Made by a program: the position numbers and the translations under genes. This document shows positions 17,510 to 25,962 of a stretch of 64,000 bases of DNA, in pieces. This DNA is from an uncultured Acetatifactor sp. Its GTDB lineage: Bacteria; Bacillota; Clostridia; Lachnospirales; Lachnospiraceae. Location: NCBI GenBank assembly GCA_910584865.1, contig CAJUCE010000012.1:1-64000 (forward strand). The letters run 5' to 3'. Below the pieces are notes generated by a model that saw only the letters and a list, made by a program, of their open reading frames with translations, made no database searches and was not told where the DNA came from. Every line of letters begins with the position of its first letter. Position 1 is the first letter of the stretch.

Positions 17510-18531
17510 AAATGGGGATCCGGTATGGCTCTAATACACTGTTGATCGAAGGCGTATACCTTACATACCTGCTGTTTCAGACGATTGTAAAGGGCGCCTT
17601 TGGGTACGGCACGGCAGTGACATTATACAATTCCTGCGGAAATCTGAAGACCTGTTCCCGGGGACTGGCCGAGGTGCTGACGGAAATCCCGGAACACGGG
17701 CGTTATATTGAAAAAATACGGCATTTTCTGAATTATCCAGTGGAAATCTGTCATAGAGAAGACGCGCAGGCTGTGGCGGATGAACTGAATGAATTGAACC
17801 TCGAACATGTCTTGTTCTCTTATCCTGGCGGAACACCTGTCTTAAAGGATGTCAGCCTGACAATCAAAAGGGGAGAGCGGATTGCCCTGGTTGGCTACAA
17901 CGGGGCAGGGAAAACGACTCTGGTGAAGCTTCTGATGCGGCTTTACGATGTGACGGCAGGAAAAATCACCCGCAACGGAACCGACGTCAGGGATCTGAAG
18001 CTTGGGGAATACAGGGGACAGTTTGCCACACTGTTTCAGGATTATCAGCTGTTTGCGGCGACGCTTGGCCAGAACATTGTCATGGACAGGGTGCCCATAG
18101 AGGAAGGGAAGGCGGAACCACTGCTTCGGAAAAGCGGATTTGATAAAAAATTTGCCGGACTGCCGAAAGGGTATGATACGCCCCTGACCAGGGAATTTGA
18201 GGAGGACGGCATGTCCTTTTCCGGCGGCGAGGCCCAGATGGCGGGCATCTGCAGAAGCCTTTATCAGGATGCGCCCGTCATTGTACTGGATGAACCTTCC
18301 AGTGCTCTGGACCCTTTGAGCGAGTACAATCTCAACCATACCATGATGACTCTGGGGCGGGATAAAACGGTGATTTTCATTTCACACAGGCTTTCGACTA
18401 CCAGATTGGCTGACAGGATTTATATGTTTGAGGAAGGACGGATTGTGGAGGAAGTAACTCATGAGGAATTGATGGGGCTGGATGGAAAATATGCCGCCAT
18501 GTTCCGACTGCAGATGGAGAAGTACCGGTGA
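17506..18531 (+). pseudogene. ABC exporter no. 2, last membrane helix and complete ATPase
   Basis: Continues the second exporter in a shifted frame. TLLIEGVYLTYLLFQTIV is its last membrane helix; the ATPase is complete with GYNGAGKTT, LTRE, SFSGGEAQ, VIVLDEPSSALD and ISHRLSTT. The reading frame opens at a TTG overlapping the preceding stop, and a few dozen residues around the shift are missing. The ATPase alone might be expressed, but no full membrane partner remains here. Confidence 0.8.
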
Positions 18532-18584
18532 TTTTATTATGAATGCTATGCTTTTTGCAGGCTATGTGAAGGCTGAGCGGTATC

Positions 18585-18618
18585 GCGCCCGTGGGAGAAA
18601 ATTCTGCGGGCGCTTTTC
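18585..18618 (+). terminator. Rho-independent terminator after ABC remnants
   Basis: GCGCCCG (18585-18591) pairs with CGGGCGC (18607-18613), followed by TTTT. Confidence 0.7.
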
Positions 18619-18811
18619 ATTTTATGGTACCAGGACGATATTGTTTATCTTTTGTGTCTGTTGTCCTTTTTTGCTGTCTTAAGTCAGATGATTTCTTGCG
18701 TTATTATGCAAGAATTGCGTGAAGCGGGAGTAGGCGGAACGGAATTGCGTTAAGCGGAGGTGCATGATGAAATCATATAAAGCTGAATCTGCGGAAGCCG
18801 CATATAAACCA

Positions 18812-18862
18812 TTGACAAAATCCTCTACATCATGTAGACTATATTTATTCTACGTGATGTAG
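18812..18862 (+). promoter_or_regulatory. Promoter and twin BlaI-type operators of the first BlaI/M56 pair
   Basis: TTGACA (18812-18817) and TAGACT (18835-18840) are 17 bases apart. Two dyads, CTACATCATGTAG (18825-18837) and CTACGTGATGTAG (18850-18862), cover the -10 and the start region. The TACA/TGTA half-sites fit BlaI/MecI operators, so the pair is probably self-repressed. Confidence 0.85.
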
Positions 18863-18879
18863 AGGAAAGGAGAAAACCT

Positions 18880-19233
18880 ATGCCTACGATGGGAATGCTG
18901 GAATCTCGTTTTGCAGATATCATCTGGAGCCATGAGCCGCTGGCATCCAGAGAGCTTGTTAAAATGGCGGAGAAGGAGCTAAAATGGAAGCCAACTACCT
19001 CCTACACCGTTCTGAAGAGACTGTGTGAGCGGGGGATTTTCAGGCTTCAGGACAAAACGGTCACATCGCTTATCTCCCGGGAAGCGTTCTACGGGATGAA
19101 GAGCGAGGAGTTTGTGGAGGAGACTTTTCATGGCTCCCTGCCGGCGTTTATCACTGCTTTTGGCACACGGAAGAAATTATCCGATGAGGAAGTAGAGGAA
19201 CTGAAGAAACTTATCGACGGGTTGAGGAGGTGA
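18880..19233 (+). CDS. blaI: BlaI/MecI-family repressor
   Basis: 117-residue winged-helix repressor. The N-terminal DNA-binding domain (ELKWKPTTSYTVLKRLCERG) and the C-terminal dimerisation helices (SDEEVEELKKLIDGL) are both present. Binds the two dyads in its own promoter. AAAGGAG precedes the ATG, and only 4 bases separate its stop from the M56 partner. It should be released when the partner's protease is activated. Signal and target genes are unknown; this need not concern beta-lactams. Confidence 0.92.
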   Translation: MPTMGMLESRFADIIWSHEPLASRELVKMAEKELKWKPTTSYTVLKRLCERGIFRLQDKTVTSLISREAFYGMKSEEFVEETFHGSLPAFITAFGTRKKLSDEEVEELKKLIDGLRR

Positions 19234-19237
19234 TTCC

Positions 19238-22042
19238 ATGTTTATCTATACATTTTTGCCCGGACTGCTGAATATGAGCCTTACTGCGGGTGTGGTCATC
19301 CTGTTTGTATTGCTGTTGCGGCTTCTGCTGAAAAAGGCACCCAAAGTGATTTCCTATGCGCTGTGGGGTATTGTGCTTTTCCGGCTGTTATGCCCGGTTT
19401 CCATTCAGTCTGACCTGTCGCTGTTTCGCCTGCTGGATACCCCGGTAACCGCAAATGACACTATAACAAGCCGTATTGAATATATCCCGTCCGATATCGT
19501 CCGCGCCGAAACGCCGCCCGTGAGCCCTGCCGTTCCGGGTACCGGGGATGTAGCCGGCGGCATGCCGCAGGGAGGGACAAACGGAGGTGTCCTGCCGCAA
19601 GGAGGAACAATCGGCGGTGTATTGCCCCATGAAACTGCCCGACTGGCTGTAGGCCCGTTTGAAGTTCCCATGACGATTGCCGCCTGTGTCTGGATGACAG
19701 GCGCCCTGGCAATGGTCCTCTATACGGCTGTATCCTGTATACGGCTTCGGAGGAAACTGCTCACCGCTTCTTTACTGCGGGACAATATATACCTGGCTGA
19801 CGAAATTACGTCTCCTTTTGTCATGGGAGTGTTTCGGCCGAAAATCTTCCTGCCTTCCTCCATAAAGGAACGTGAACAGCCCTATATTTTGGCCCATGAA
19901 CAGCATCACATCAGCAGGTTTGACCATATTGTAAAGCCGTTGGCGTTTGCCGCATTGTGTGTTCACTGGTTTAACCCCCTGGTTTGGTGCGCTTTCATCC
20001 TGGCGGGAAAGGATATGGAAATGAGCTGTGACGAGGCTGTTGTCCGGAAAATGGGGGCGGATGTCCTGGCGGACTATACGGCATCCCTGCTAAGCCTTGC
20101 CACCGGAAAGCACATTGCCGCCGGTATGTCTCCTGCATTCGGAGAGGGGGATGCCAAAGGACGCATCCGGAATCTGGCGAACTGGAAGAAGCCCGCTTTC
20201 TGGGTTGTACCCTTATCGGTGCTTGCCTGCGCCGCGGCAGCCGTCTGCTTCCTGACCAACCCCGGAAGGGATAAGTTTTCCCTCCGCATAGTTGTGCCTG
20301 CGGGGAGCCAGGCATCTATGGTGTATACCCATGAAGAGATTTCCCCGTTGGGAAACTATATCTATGTAATCGCCGGCGACGGACTGGGAGATACGGAAGT
20401 TCAACTGAAGCCGGTAGAGGTAAAAACGGAAACCGCCTATGACGAGCCGGTTTACCTGACGCCGGGCATGCCCGTGAAGATGGAGGCGGAAAAGGGCGGA
20501 TGGTTCAAAATCGGTGTGAATGTACAGAATCCTTCCGACGAGGAGAAAATCGTATATGTGGATGTAGAAAATGTCACGGTCCGCATTTCGGAAGTAAACG
20601 AACCGGAAACCTTCCTGATGGAAGCGGAAATTCTGGAAATCCATGACGGGTCTCTCCTTGTGGAACCTGTGGAAGGAAGCCCGGAACTGAACAGCGCTGA
20701 TAAGATTGAAGTTCCTGTAATAAACAGGGACACCGTGCCAGAGCTGCAGGTTGGGGATATCATTGAAGTCTCGTATAGCGGGCAGATCCTCGAAACATAT
20801 CCCGCGAGGCTGAGTGATGTGTACAGTATTAGAGTTATTTCGAAAAAGGTCATTATGAGGGAGGAGAAATCCAGGGAAGGACGCCATTCCGGAGAAGAAG
20901 GCCAATCCCCGGAAGAAGACCTTTCCGTGGAAACAAACACACTCTCCCTGAACGACGTCATTATGCTTTCTCAATACGGACAGGACTTAACCTGGTCAGA
21001 TTTCGAACAGTACGATTATACGGAAGTGGGTTCCGGCCTGTACATCCGAAAGTACGAAATTGATGGAAGATTTAGGCTGTGGATTGGCGGTGGCGGCCCG
21101 GACAGTGACCCCATGTATATTTATCTGGCATTGGCGGACGATTTTGAAACACGGATCGACATCCGGGACGGCGGCACCGAAGCATTTATTGCAGAGCATC
21201 GTTCAGAAGATCCATTGACCGGAGCGGTTTACAACGCGATTCTGGAACACAATATGCCTGCCGGGCCGGACAGCCTGTACCACTGTGCAAGCTTTGTCCT
21301 GTTGGATAAGGAGGAACTGTGCATTGACAGCGAGCCGTCCACACCCATGCAGGTGACAGTGTATGGCTTCGCACTGTATCAGGCGTATGAGTACTCCGGA
21401 GGTACATTCCATGAAGCGTCGGGAAGCCATATCCCTGTGGCTGTCTCCTTTGAAATCAGGGATGGCGAGTATAATCTCATCGAATACTGGGAGCCTCGGG
21501 ACGGCAGCTACTATGTGAAAGACATTCGGGACATATTTCCTGAAGCCGTTGAAGAGCAAGCCATAGACACACAAAAATATATTCTCACACAGAAGCAGGA
21601 CTGCTATGCCCGGGCTGTGGAGCATGGCAGTGTGGACACCGACTCTGCTATCAAACAACTGTTCGAGACCATTGAGTCCTCGCCGGCGTATTCCTCTAAC
21701 CCTGACGATTACATCGATGAACACCTCATCCAGTACCGGGAACTGACTTTTTATGGCCGGTACACCCTGCGATACTGCTTCGGGCAGTTCCTGCAGAGCG
21801 GCCAGACCGGACTGCATGGGCATATCATGGCGTCAGCCTGCCGGGATATTTTGTTTTCGCGGGGGGAGGATGCTGTGGATGAGGATTCCGCCACCGGACA
21901 GGAATGGTTCGATGCCTTCAGAAGCAAAGCAGAAACGCTTGCCCTGGAGTACGGCGATGAGGACATGGCAGCGTATTATCCAGGGGCCTGGGTGCTTCTG
22001 CAGATGCTGTCCGGGGGCATGGATGCGCCTGCAGATGCCTGA
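19238..22042 (+). CDS. BlaR1-like M56 membrane metallopeptidase with large extracellular domain
   Basis: 934 residues. Membrane helices lie near residues 8-28, 35-55, 145-165 and 325-345. The cytosolic zinc site HEQHH is near residue 220 (AHEQHHISRFDH), with SCDEAVV completing it. The roughly 590-residue C-terminal part lies outside the cell and is not the penicillin-binding domain of classical BlaR1, so the stimulus is unknown. Between helices are two 30-bp repeats (PQGGTNGGVL type, 19565-19624). Directly follows its repressor; predicted to inactivate it by proteolysis. Confidence 0.85.
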   Translation: MFIYTFLPGLLNMSLTAGVVILFVLLLRLLLKKAPKVISYALWGIVLFRLLCPVSIQSDLSLFRLLDTPVTANDTITSRIEYIPSDIVRAETPPVSPAVPGTGDVAGGMPQGGTNGGVLPQGGTIGGVLPHETARLAVGPFEVPMTIAACVWMTGALAMVLYTAVSCIRLRRKLLTASLLRDNIYLADEITSPFVMGVFRPKIFLPSSIKEREQPYILAHEQHHISRFDHIVKPLAFAALCVHWFNPLVWCAFILAGKDMEMSCDEAVVRKMGADVLADYTASLLSLATGKHIAAGMSPAFGEGDAKGRIRNLANWKKPAFWVVPLSVLACAAAAVCFLTNPGRDKFSLRIVVPAGSQASMVYTHEEISPLGNYIYVIAGDGLGDTEVQLKPVEVKTETAYDEPVYLTPGMPVKMEAEKGGWFKIGVNVQNPSDEEKIVYVDVENVTVRISEVNEPETFLMEAEILEIHDGSLLVEPVEGSPELNSADKIEVPVINRDTVPELQVGDIIEVSYSGQILETYPARLSDVYSIRVISKKVIMREEKSREGRHSGEEGQSPEEDLSVETNTLSLNDVIMLSQYGQDLTWSDFEQYDYTEVGSGLYIRKYEIDGRFRLWIGGGGPDSDPMYIYLALADDFETRIDIRDGGTEAFIAEHRSEDPLTGAVYNAILEHNMPAGPDSLYHCASFVLLDKEELCIDSEPSTPMQVTVYGFALYQAYEYSGGTFHEASGSHIPVAVSFEIRDGEYNLIEYWEPRDGSYYVKDIRDIFPEAVEEQAIDTQKYILTQKQDCYARAVEHGSVDTDSAIKQLFETIESSPAYSSNPDDYIDEHLIQYRELTFYGRYTLRYCFGQFLQSGQTGLHGHIMASACRDILFSRGEDAVDEDSATGQEWFDAFRSKAETLALEYGDEDMAAYYPGAWVLLQMLSGGMDAPADA

Positions 22043-22240
22043 CGAATGAGAATCATGCTGCGGTAAAAAGGCAGTTCTACAGAGCGTAGGTTGCATTCTA
22101 CGGGGATTCGGTATAGGATGAAAACAGCAGCAAACCAGACAAGCCCCGGGAAGTCTACAGATGCATCTGTGGTTAGACATTATCCCGGATACATGGAGCC
22201 TGGGAGGGGCGCTGTGGAACAATCATTGAGAAAGGGGGCA

Positions 22241-22720
22241 ATGAATATGGATCAGGTGAAAATCGGAAATTTCATTGCGCAGTGCCGGAAAGAAAAAAAT
22301 ATGACCCAGAAGCAGTTGGCGGAGGTGTTGGGAATCAGTGACAAGGCAATATCGAAGTGGGAGACAGGCAGGGGGCTGCCGGAGGCAGGCTGCATGGCAC
22401 CGCTTAGCGAGGCCTTGGGAATCAGTGTAAACGAGCTGCTCACCGGGGAGCGGATTCCGGCTGAGGAATATCAGGAACGGGCTGAGGAAACCATGGTGGC
22501 CCTGGCGGAAATGAAAACAGAAGTAAAAAATTTAAAAGAGAAGGTGGGCTCAATGGATAAGGGTTTGAAGACGGGGATTGGTTTCGGGGCAGTGTTGGCA
22601 ATGATAATTTCCTATCACGCCTATGCTTCCATAGGATGGGCTATTTTTCATGGGATTCTGGGCTGGGCCTATGTGATTTATTATCTGCTGAAGTATGCCG
22701 GGGGACTGGGGCCGCAATGA
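22241..22720 (+). CDS. XRE-family regulator with C-terminal membrane segments
   Basis: 159 residues. Residues 6-60 form a Cro/CI helix-turn-helix (NMTQKQLAEVLGISDKAISKWETGRGLP). A coiled-coil stretch (MVALAEMKTEVKNLKEKV) leads to two hydrophobic segments at the C-terminus (IGFGAVLAMIISYHAYASI and AIFHGILGWAYVIYYLL). This suggests a membrane-tethered regulator. ATG 22241 follows AAAGGGGG; ATG 22247 is an alternative. Confidence 0.83.
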   Translation: MNMDQVKIGNFIAQCRKEKNMTQKQLAEVLGISDKAISKWETGRGLPEAGCMAPLSEALGISVNELLTGERIPAEEYQERAEETMVALAEMKTEVKNLKEKVGSMDKGLKTGIGFGAVLAMIISYHAYASIGWAIFHGILGWAYVIYYLLKYAGGLGPQ

Positions 22721-22879
22721 CTTCCGCGGCATTGGCAGGCTGTAGCCCTGAAAAAGAAAACAAAGGCAGAAAACACCTTAGAATGGGGCGGGAAAATGAA
22801 TAGCATACAATTTGAAATCATTTTTGTATAAGCAGATAAAGTCGGCAGGGAATAAAATCTCTGCCTTTTTTCAAAGCTC

Positions 22880-22930
22880 TTGACAACTACATCGAAGTTC
22901 GATATAATATATAGAGGCTCGATATATCGA
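22880..22930 (+). promoter_or_regulatory. sigmaA promoter with palindromic operators for padR
   Basis: TTGACA (22880-22885), a 17-base spacer, then TATAAT (22903-22908): a near-consensus promoter. ATCGAAGTTCGAT (22891-22903) lies in the spacer, and the perfect palindrome TCGATATATCGA (22919-22930) lies just downstream. Both are good candidates for autoregulation by the PadR protein that follows. Confidence 0.85.
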
Positions 22931-22951
22931 GATGGAATGGTGAGGATACCT

Positions 22952-23275
22952 ATGAATAGTAAACTTAAACGGATTTATGTACCGATGACGGAAAGCGGTT
23001 TTTATATTTTATTCTGTCTCCAGCAGCCACAGCATGGCTACGGAATCAGCCAACAGGTCAAGCGAATGACAGGCGGAGAGTTAATCATCAGTGCTGGGAC
23101 GATGTACGGAACACTGTCAAAAATGGAAAAAGACGAACTGATTGTTTTTGAGAGAGAGGAAGAGAAAAGAAAGCTTTATCGGATTACTGAACTCGGTAAA
23201 GAAATCTTAAATCTCGAAATGAAACGCATAGAGCGTTTGTATAAAAACAGCAAAGGAGTGGAGATAAATGAATAA
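22952..23275 (+). CDS. PadR-family transcriptional regulator
   Basis: 107-residue winged-helix repressor: FYILFCLQQPQHGYGISQQVKR then AGTMYGTLSKMEKDELI and a C-terminal helix for dimerisation. Start set at ATG 22952 with TGAGGA upstream. Its 3' end overlaps the DUF2812 gene by 8 bases. PadR plus DUF2812 is a recurring pair in Firmicutes, often responding to membrane stress or antimicrobials. Confidence 0.92.
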   Translation: MNSKLKRIYVPMTESGFYILFCLQQPQHGYGISQQVKRMTGGELIISAGTMYGTLSKMEKDELIVFEREEEKRKLYRITELGKEILNLEMKRIERLYKNSKGVEINE

Positions 23276-23819
23276 CAGAAAAACGGTAATACGCTTTTTT
23301 ACCATTGCAGATTATGAAGAGGAAGAAGCCTGGTTGCAAAATCAGCATAAAAATGCTTGGAAACTATTGAGAATGATTTTTCCCTGCTTCTACATTTTTG
23401 AGAAAAGTACGCCGGAGGATGTAGCGTACCGGCTGGATTATCAAAACAATGCAGAAACTAGCAACTATTTTCAGATTTTCAGGGATTATGGATGGGAATA
23501 TATCGGTCAGTGTGTTGGGTGGATGTATTTCCGCAAACCGTTATCAGAGGCGGATTCTGAGCAGGACAGCGAAATTTTTTCTGATAACGAATCAAGGGTT
23601 GATATGATTAACCATGTGGTAAAAACCCGGATGTGCCCGCTTTGTATATTGTTTTTGTGCTGTGTACTCCCGAATTTCCTCAGAAGCATAGGGACCGCTG
23701 ACCCTCTTGCAACCGTGTTCACTGTATTCTTTTCCGTGATGACGCTAATATATCTTTATCTGATTATTTATTGTGGCTTGAAACTGCGAAAACTAAGGAA
23801 GAAATACACAAATGACTAA
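23268..23819 (+). CDS. DUF2812 membrane protein
   Basis: 183 residues. The N-terminal half is a soluble DUF2812 domain (RFFTIADYEEEEAWLQNQHKNAWKL is its characteristic start, and YGWEYIGQCVGWMYFRK follows). The C-terminal half has two hydrophobic helices (MCPLCILFLCCVLPNFL and TVFTVFFSVMTLIYLYLII). Translationally coupled to padR. Function unproven; likely a sensor or partner of the regulator. Confidence 0.88.
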   Translation: MNNRKTVIRFFTIADYEEEEAWLQNQHKNAWKLLRMIFPCFYIFEKSTPEDVAYRLDYQNNAETSNYFQIFRDYGWEYIGQCVGWMYFRKPLSEADSEQDSEIFSDNESRVDMINHVVKTRMCPLCILFLCCVLPNFLRSIGTADPLATVFTVFFSVMTLIYLYLIIYCGLKLRKLRKKYTND

Positions 23820-23924
23820 TGGACACTATGTCCCGTTTGTGGTAGCAAAAATCGTGGCAGTTTGATATTAAAACATAAGGTTGATTAACAAATCGAAAAA
23901 AGAATTTGGGAAGAGGGATGAAGT

Positions 23925-24023
23925 ATGGTTGGTGATTTTCTAGGCGCGGCATATCCGTGGATTATATTGGGAGTATTTGTTGCATTTTCCTGTGCCTTTA
24001 TGAACAGAAGAAAAAGGAAATAA
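23925..24023 (+). CDS. 32-residue single-pass membrane protein
   Basis: ATG at 23925 after AAGAGGGATG; encodes a short Asp-containing N-terminus, one hydrophobic helix (YPWIILGVFVAFSCAFM) and a basic tail NRRKRK. The positive tail predicts the C-terminus in the cytosol. It lies about 105 bases after the DUF2812 gene on the same strand and may belong to its operon. Confidence 0.6.
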   Translation: MVGDFLGAAYPWIILGVFVAFSCAFMNRRKRK

Positions 24024-24173
24024 CAGGTGGAGGACGGAAGGCTGCCCATCTTCGGCAGGTGCTGTCAGGCCGGTGATATCATAGTATTCAAAAACAAAAA
24101 AATCATTCATGCATATAATTTATACTAATAGGAAGCAATAACGCACAATGTCAAATATGAATGAGGTGATTTT

Positions 24174-25031
24174 TTGAATAACTATGATGCGAACTGAAAG
24201 TTCAACCCGCCGAAGCTGTCCGGAACGGAGACGTTTCACAGGGACAGGAATCAAAGTGGGACGCGCTTCTGCGCAGACTGCAGCTACGAGTCGGATGAAG
24301 TAAGGCAGGATGCTTCCCGGTATATGGAGCCAGATGGCGCCGGCCGGGATAATTCCCGATATATGAACACCGGAGAGGACGGCCGCGGATCCGGCAGGAT
24401 AGAGACACAAGCGGCAGAAATGCCCGGGCAGCCGGATGCTTTCTGGGGGTGCGGGGAGATGGGGCCCATGGGGCCGAGGGACGAGCCCGGTCCGCCGGGA
24501 TGCCCGGGCGAGCAGGGCGAACCCGGTCCCCAGGGAGTCACGGGCCCCCAGGGTCCCCAGGGAGCCACCGGGCCCATGGGGCCAAGGGGCGAACCCGGCC
24601 CGCGCGGTCCGGCAGGGCCTCCGGGCTATCCGCAGAACAGCGTCTTTGCAACGTTTTCGGGCCAGGGACTGATACTGCCCGAGAGCGCCAGTCTTCCGCT
24701 TAAGGTTGAGATACCGGATATCACCCGGAATATAGCTCCCTGCAATGACTGTTCCGTGATTCTGGCTCCCGGTTACTATGCCATCAGCTATTATGTATTT
24801 ACAGTTATGAGAAAACATGGTTCGATAAAGCTAATCCCCGTATTCAATAACAGCAGACAGATGCTGTACGCCGCATGCGCAGAGGCGGCAAAGCGAAGGG
24901 AAATGCTGACGGTTTCGAGATATTTTATCGCGGAGATACCTGAGGGAACCACGCTGTTCTTTGCATGGCAGTCTTCAGTGGGCGCTGCCAGAATCAATAT
25001 GTATTTGAGCATAGAAAAACTCTGCAGATAA
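24174..25031 (+). CDS. Collagen-like protein with globular C-terminal domain; in-frame stop near 5' end
   Basis: Collagen-type Gly-X-Y repeats (GPMGPRGEPGPRGPAG type) lie near residues 45-100 counted from ATG 24324, followed by a 130-residue globular domain (SVFATFSGQGLILPESASLPL to YLSIEKLCR). The latter resembles the C1q/TNF-like trimer heads of spore-surface collagen-like proteins. The best ribosome site (GAGGTGATTT) precedes a TTG at 24174, in frame, but a TGA at 24195-24197 interrupts after seven codons. Downstream of that TGA the frame stays open and protein-like (KFNPPKLSGTETF). So either translation starts at ATG 24324 without a good site, or the gene carries a nonsense mutation. Likely spore or cell-surface filament. 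Confidence 0.72.
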
Positions 25032-25049
25032 TAAATTTTAAAGGAGAAA

Positions 25050-25778
25050 ATGATGCCTACAATAAGCCTTTGGATAGGAGCAACGGGTCCGACGGGAGCA
25101 GATGGAGCAACTGGTCCAACCGGAACAACTGGGGCGACTGGTCCGACGGGAGCAACTGGGGCAGATGGAGCAACTGGCCCGACGGGAGCAATCGGAGCGA
25201 CGGGAGCGACAGGGGCAACCGGCCCGACGGGAGCAACTGGTCCAACCGGCATCGCAGGCACAGGAGCAATCATCCCCTTTGCATCGGGGCTGCCGGTTAC
25301 TCTGACAACAATTGCCGGAGGGCTTGTGGGACTTCCTGCATTTGTGGGCTTCGGAAGCAGCGCGCAGGGACTCACGGTGTTGGGGTCCACAATTGACATC
25401 ACAAATGCCAGCGGAACGCTTTCAAACTTTGCATTCCAGGTACCCCGTAACGGTATCATTACTTCATTCAGCGCGTACTTCAGTATCACGGCGGCACTTT
25501 CATTGGTTGGCGCCACAGTAGCCGTAAGAGCGCAGATTTACCAGTCTGCAACGCCAAACAATGTCTTTGCGCCGATTGTGGGAACACTGATTAGCCTGAC
25601 GCCATCGCTTTCCGGAGTCATCTCTGTTGGGACATTGCTGAACGGCGCGCTTACAGGACTCAGTATACCGGTGACCTCCCAGACACGTCTGATGTTGGTA
25701 TTCTCGGCAACAGCGAGCGGGCTTTCCCTGCTGAACACAGTTGCAGGATATGCAAGCGCCGGTTTAAGCATCAACTGA
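25050..25778 (+). CDS. BclB-like collagen-repeat spore-surface protein
   Basis: 242 residues. About 60 residues of GATGPTG-type triplets are followed by a Ser/Thr/Gly-rich C-terminal domain (GAIIPFASGLPVTLTTIAGGL to NTVAGYASAGLSIN) typical of the exosporium BclB-type domain. Probably trimeric, exposed on the spore or cell surface. Starts at ATG 25050 or 25053 after AAAGGAG, 18 bases after the previous collagen-like gene, so the two are likely one operon. The repeat DNA is itself a 9-bp-based tandem array prone to length change. Confidence 0.88.
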   Translation: MMPTISLWIGATGPTGADGATGPTGTTGATGPTGATGADGATGPTGAIGATGATGATGPTGATGPTGIAGTGAIIPFASGLPVTLTTIAGGLVGLPAFVGFGSSAQGLTVLGSTIDITNASGTLSNFAFQVPRNGIITSFSAYFSITAALSLVGATVAVRAQIYQSATPNNVFAPIVGTLISLTPSLSGVISVGTLLNGALTGLSIPVTSQTRLMLVFSATASGLSLLNTVAGYASAGLSIN

Positions 25779-25898
25779 GAAGGAACTTATGAGAAACTGC
25801 ATCTTCCGAACTCTGCAAGGTTACAGGGTTCGCGAAGCGCAGAAGATTCTTTACTTCCGATGAGAGGACGTCCTTTGCGTCATATTCCATGATAGGAT

Positions 25899-25941
25899 AC
25901 AGGCTAAAGCGCCAAACGGATTCAATGGCGCTTTGGCCTGT
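25899..25941. terminator. Long hairpin between convergent genes
   Basis: ACAGGC.AAAGCGCCA (25899-25914) pairs with TGGCGCTTT.GCCTGT (25926-25941). It lies between the converging collagen-like and ABC-class ATPase genes. There is no U-tract on either side, so the terminator role is inferred from position. Confidence 0.5.
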
Positions 25942-25962
25942 GAAAAAAGTACAAAAGGATCG

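Noticed and set aside
18482..18682. 66-codon ORF after the ABC remnants
   Set aside because: Overlaps the ATPase end and a terminator; translation not protein-like.
18825..18862. Beta-lactam resistance locus
   Set aside because: Operators and BlaI/M56 proteins are present, but there is no beta-lactamase or penicillin-binding sensor domain in the window.
24965..25396. 143-codon frame over the second collagen-like gene rich in Asn, Trp and Ser
   Set aside because: Alternate frame of the GATGPTG repeats; low complexity, no start signal.
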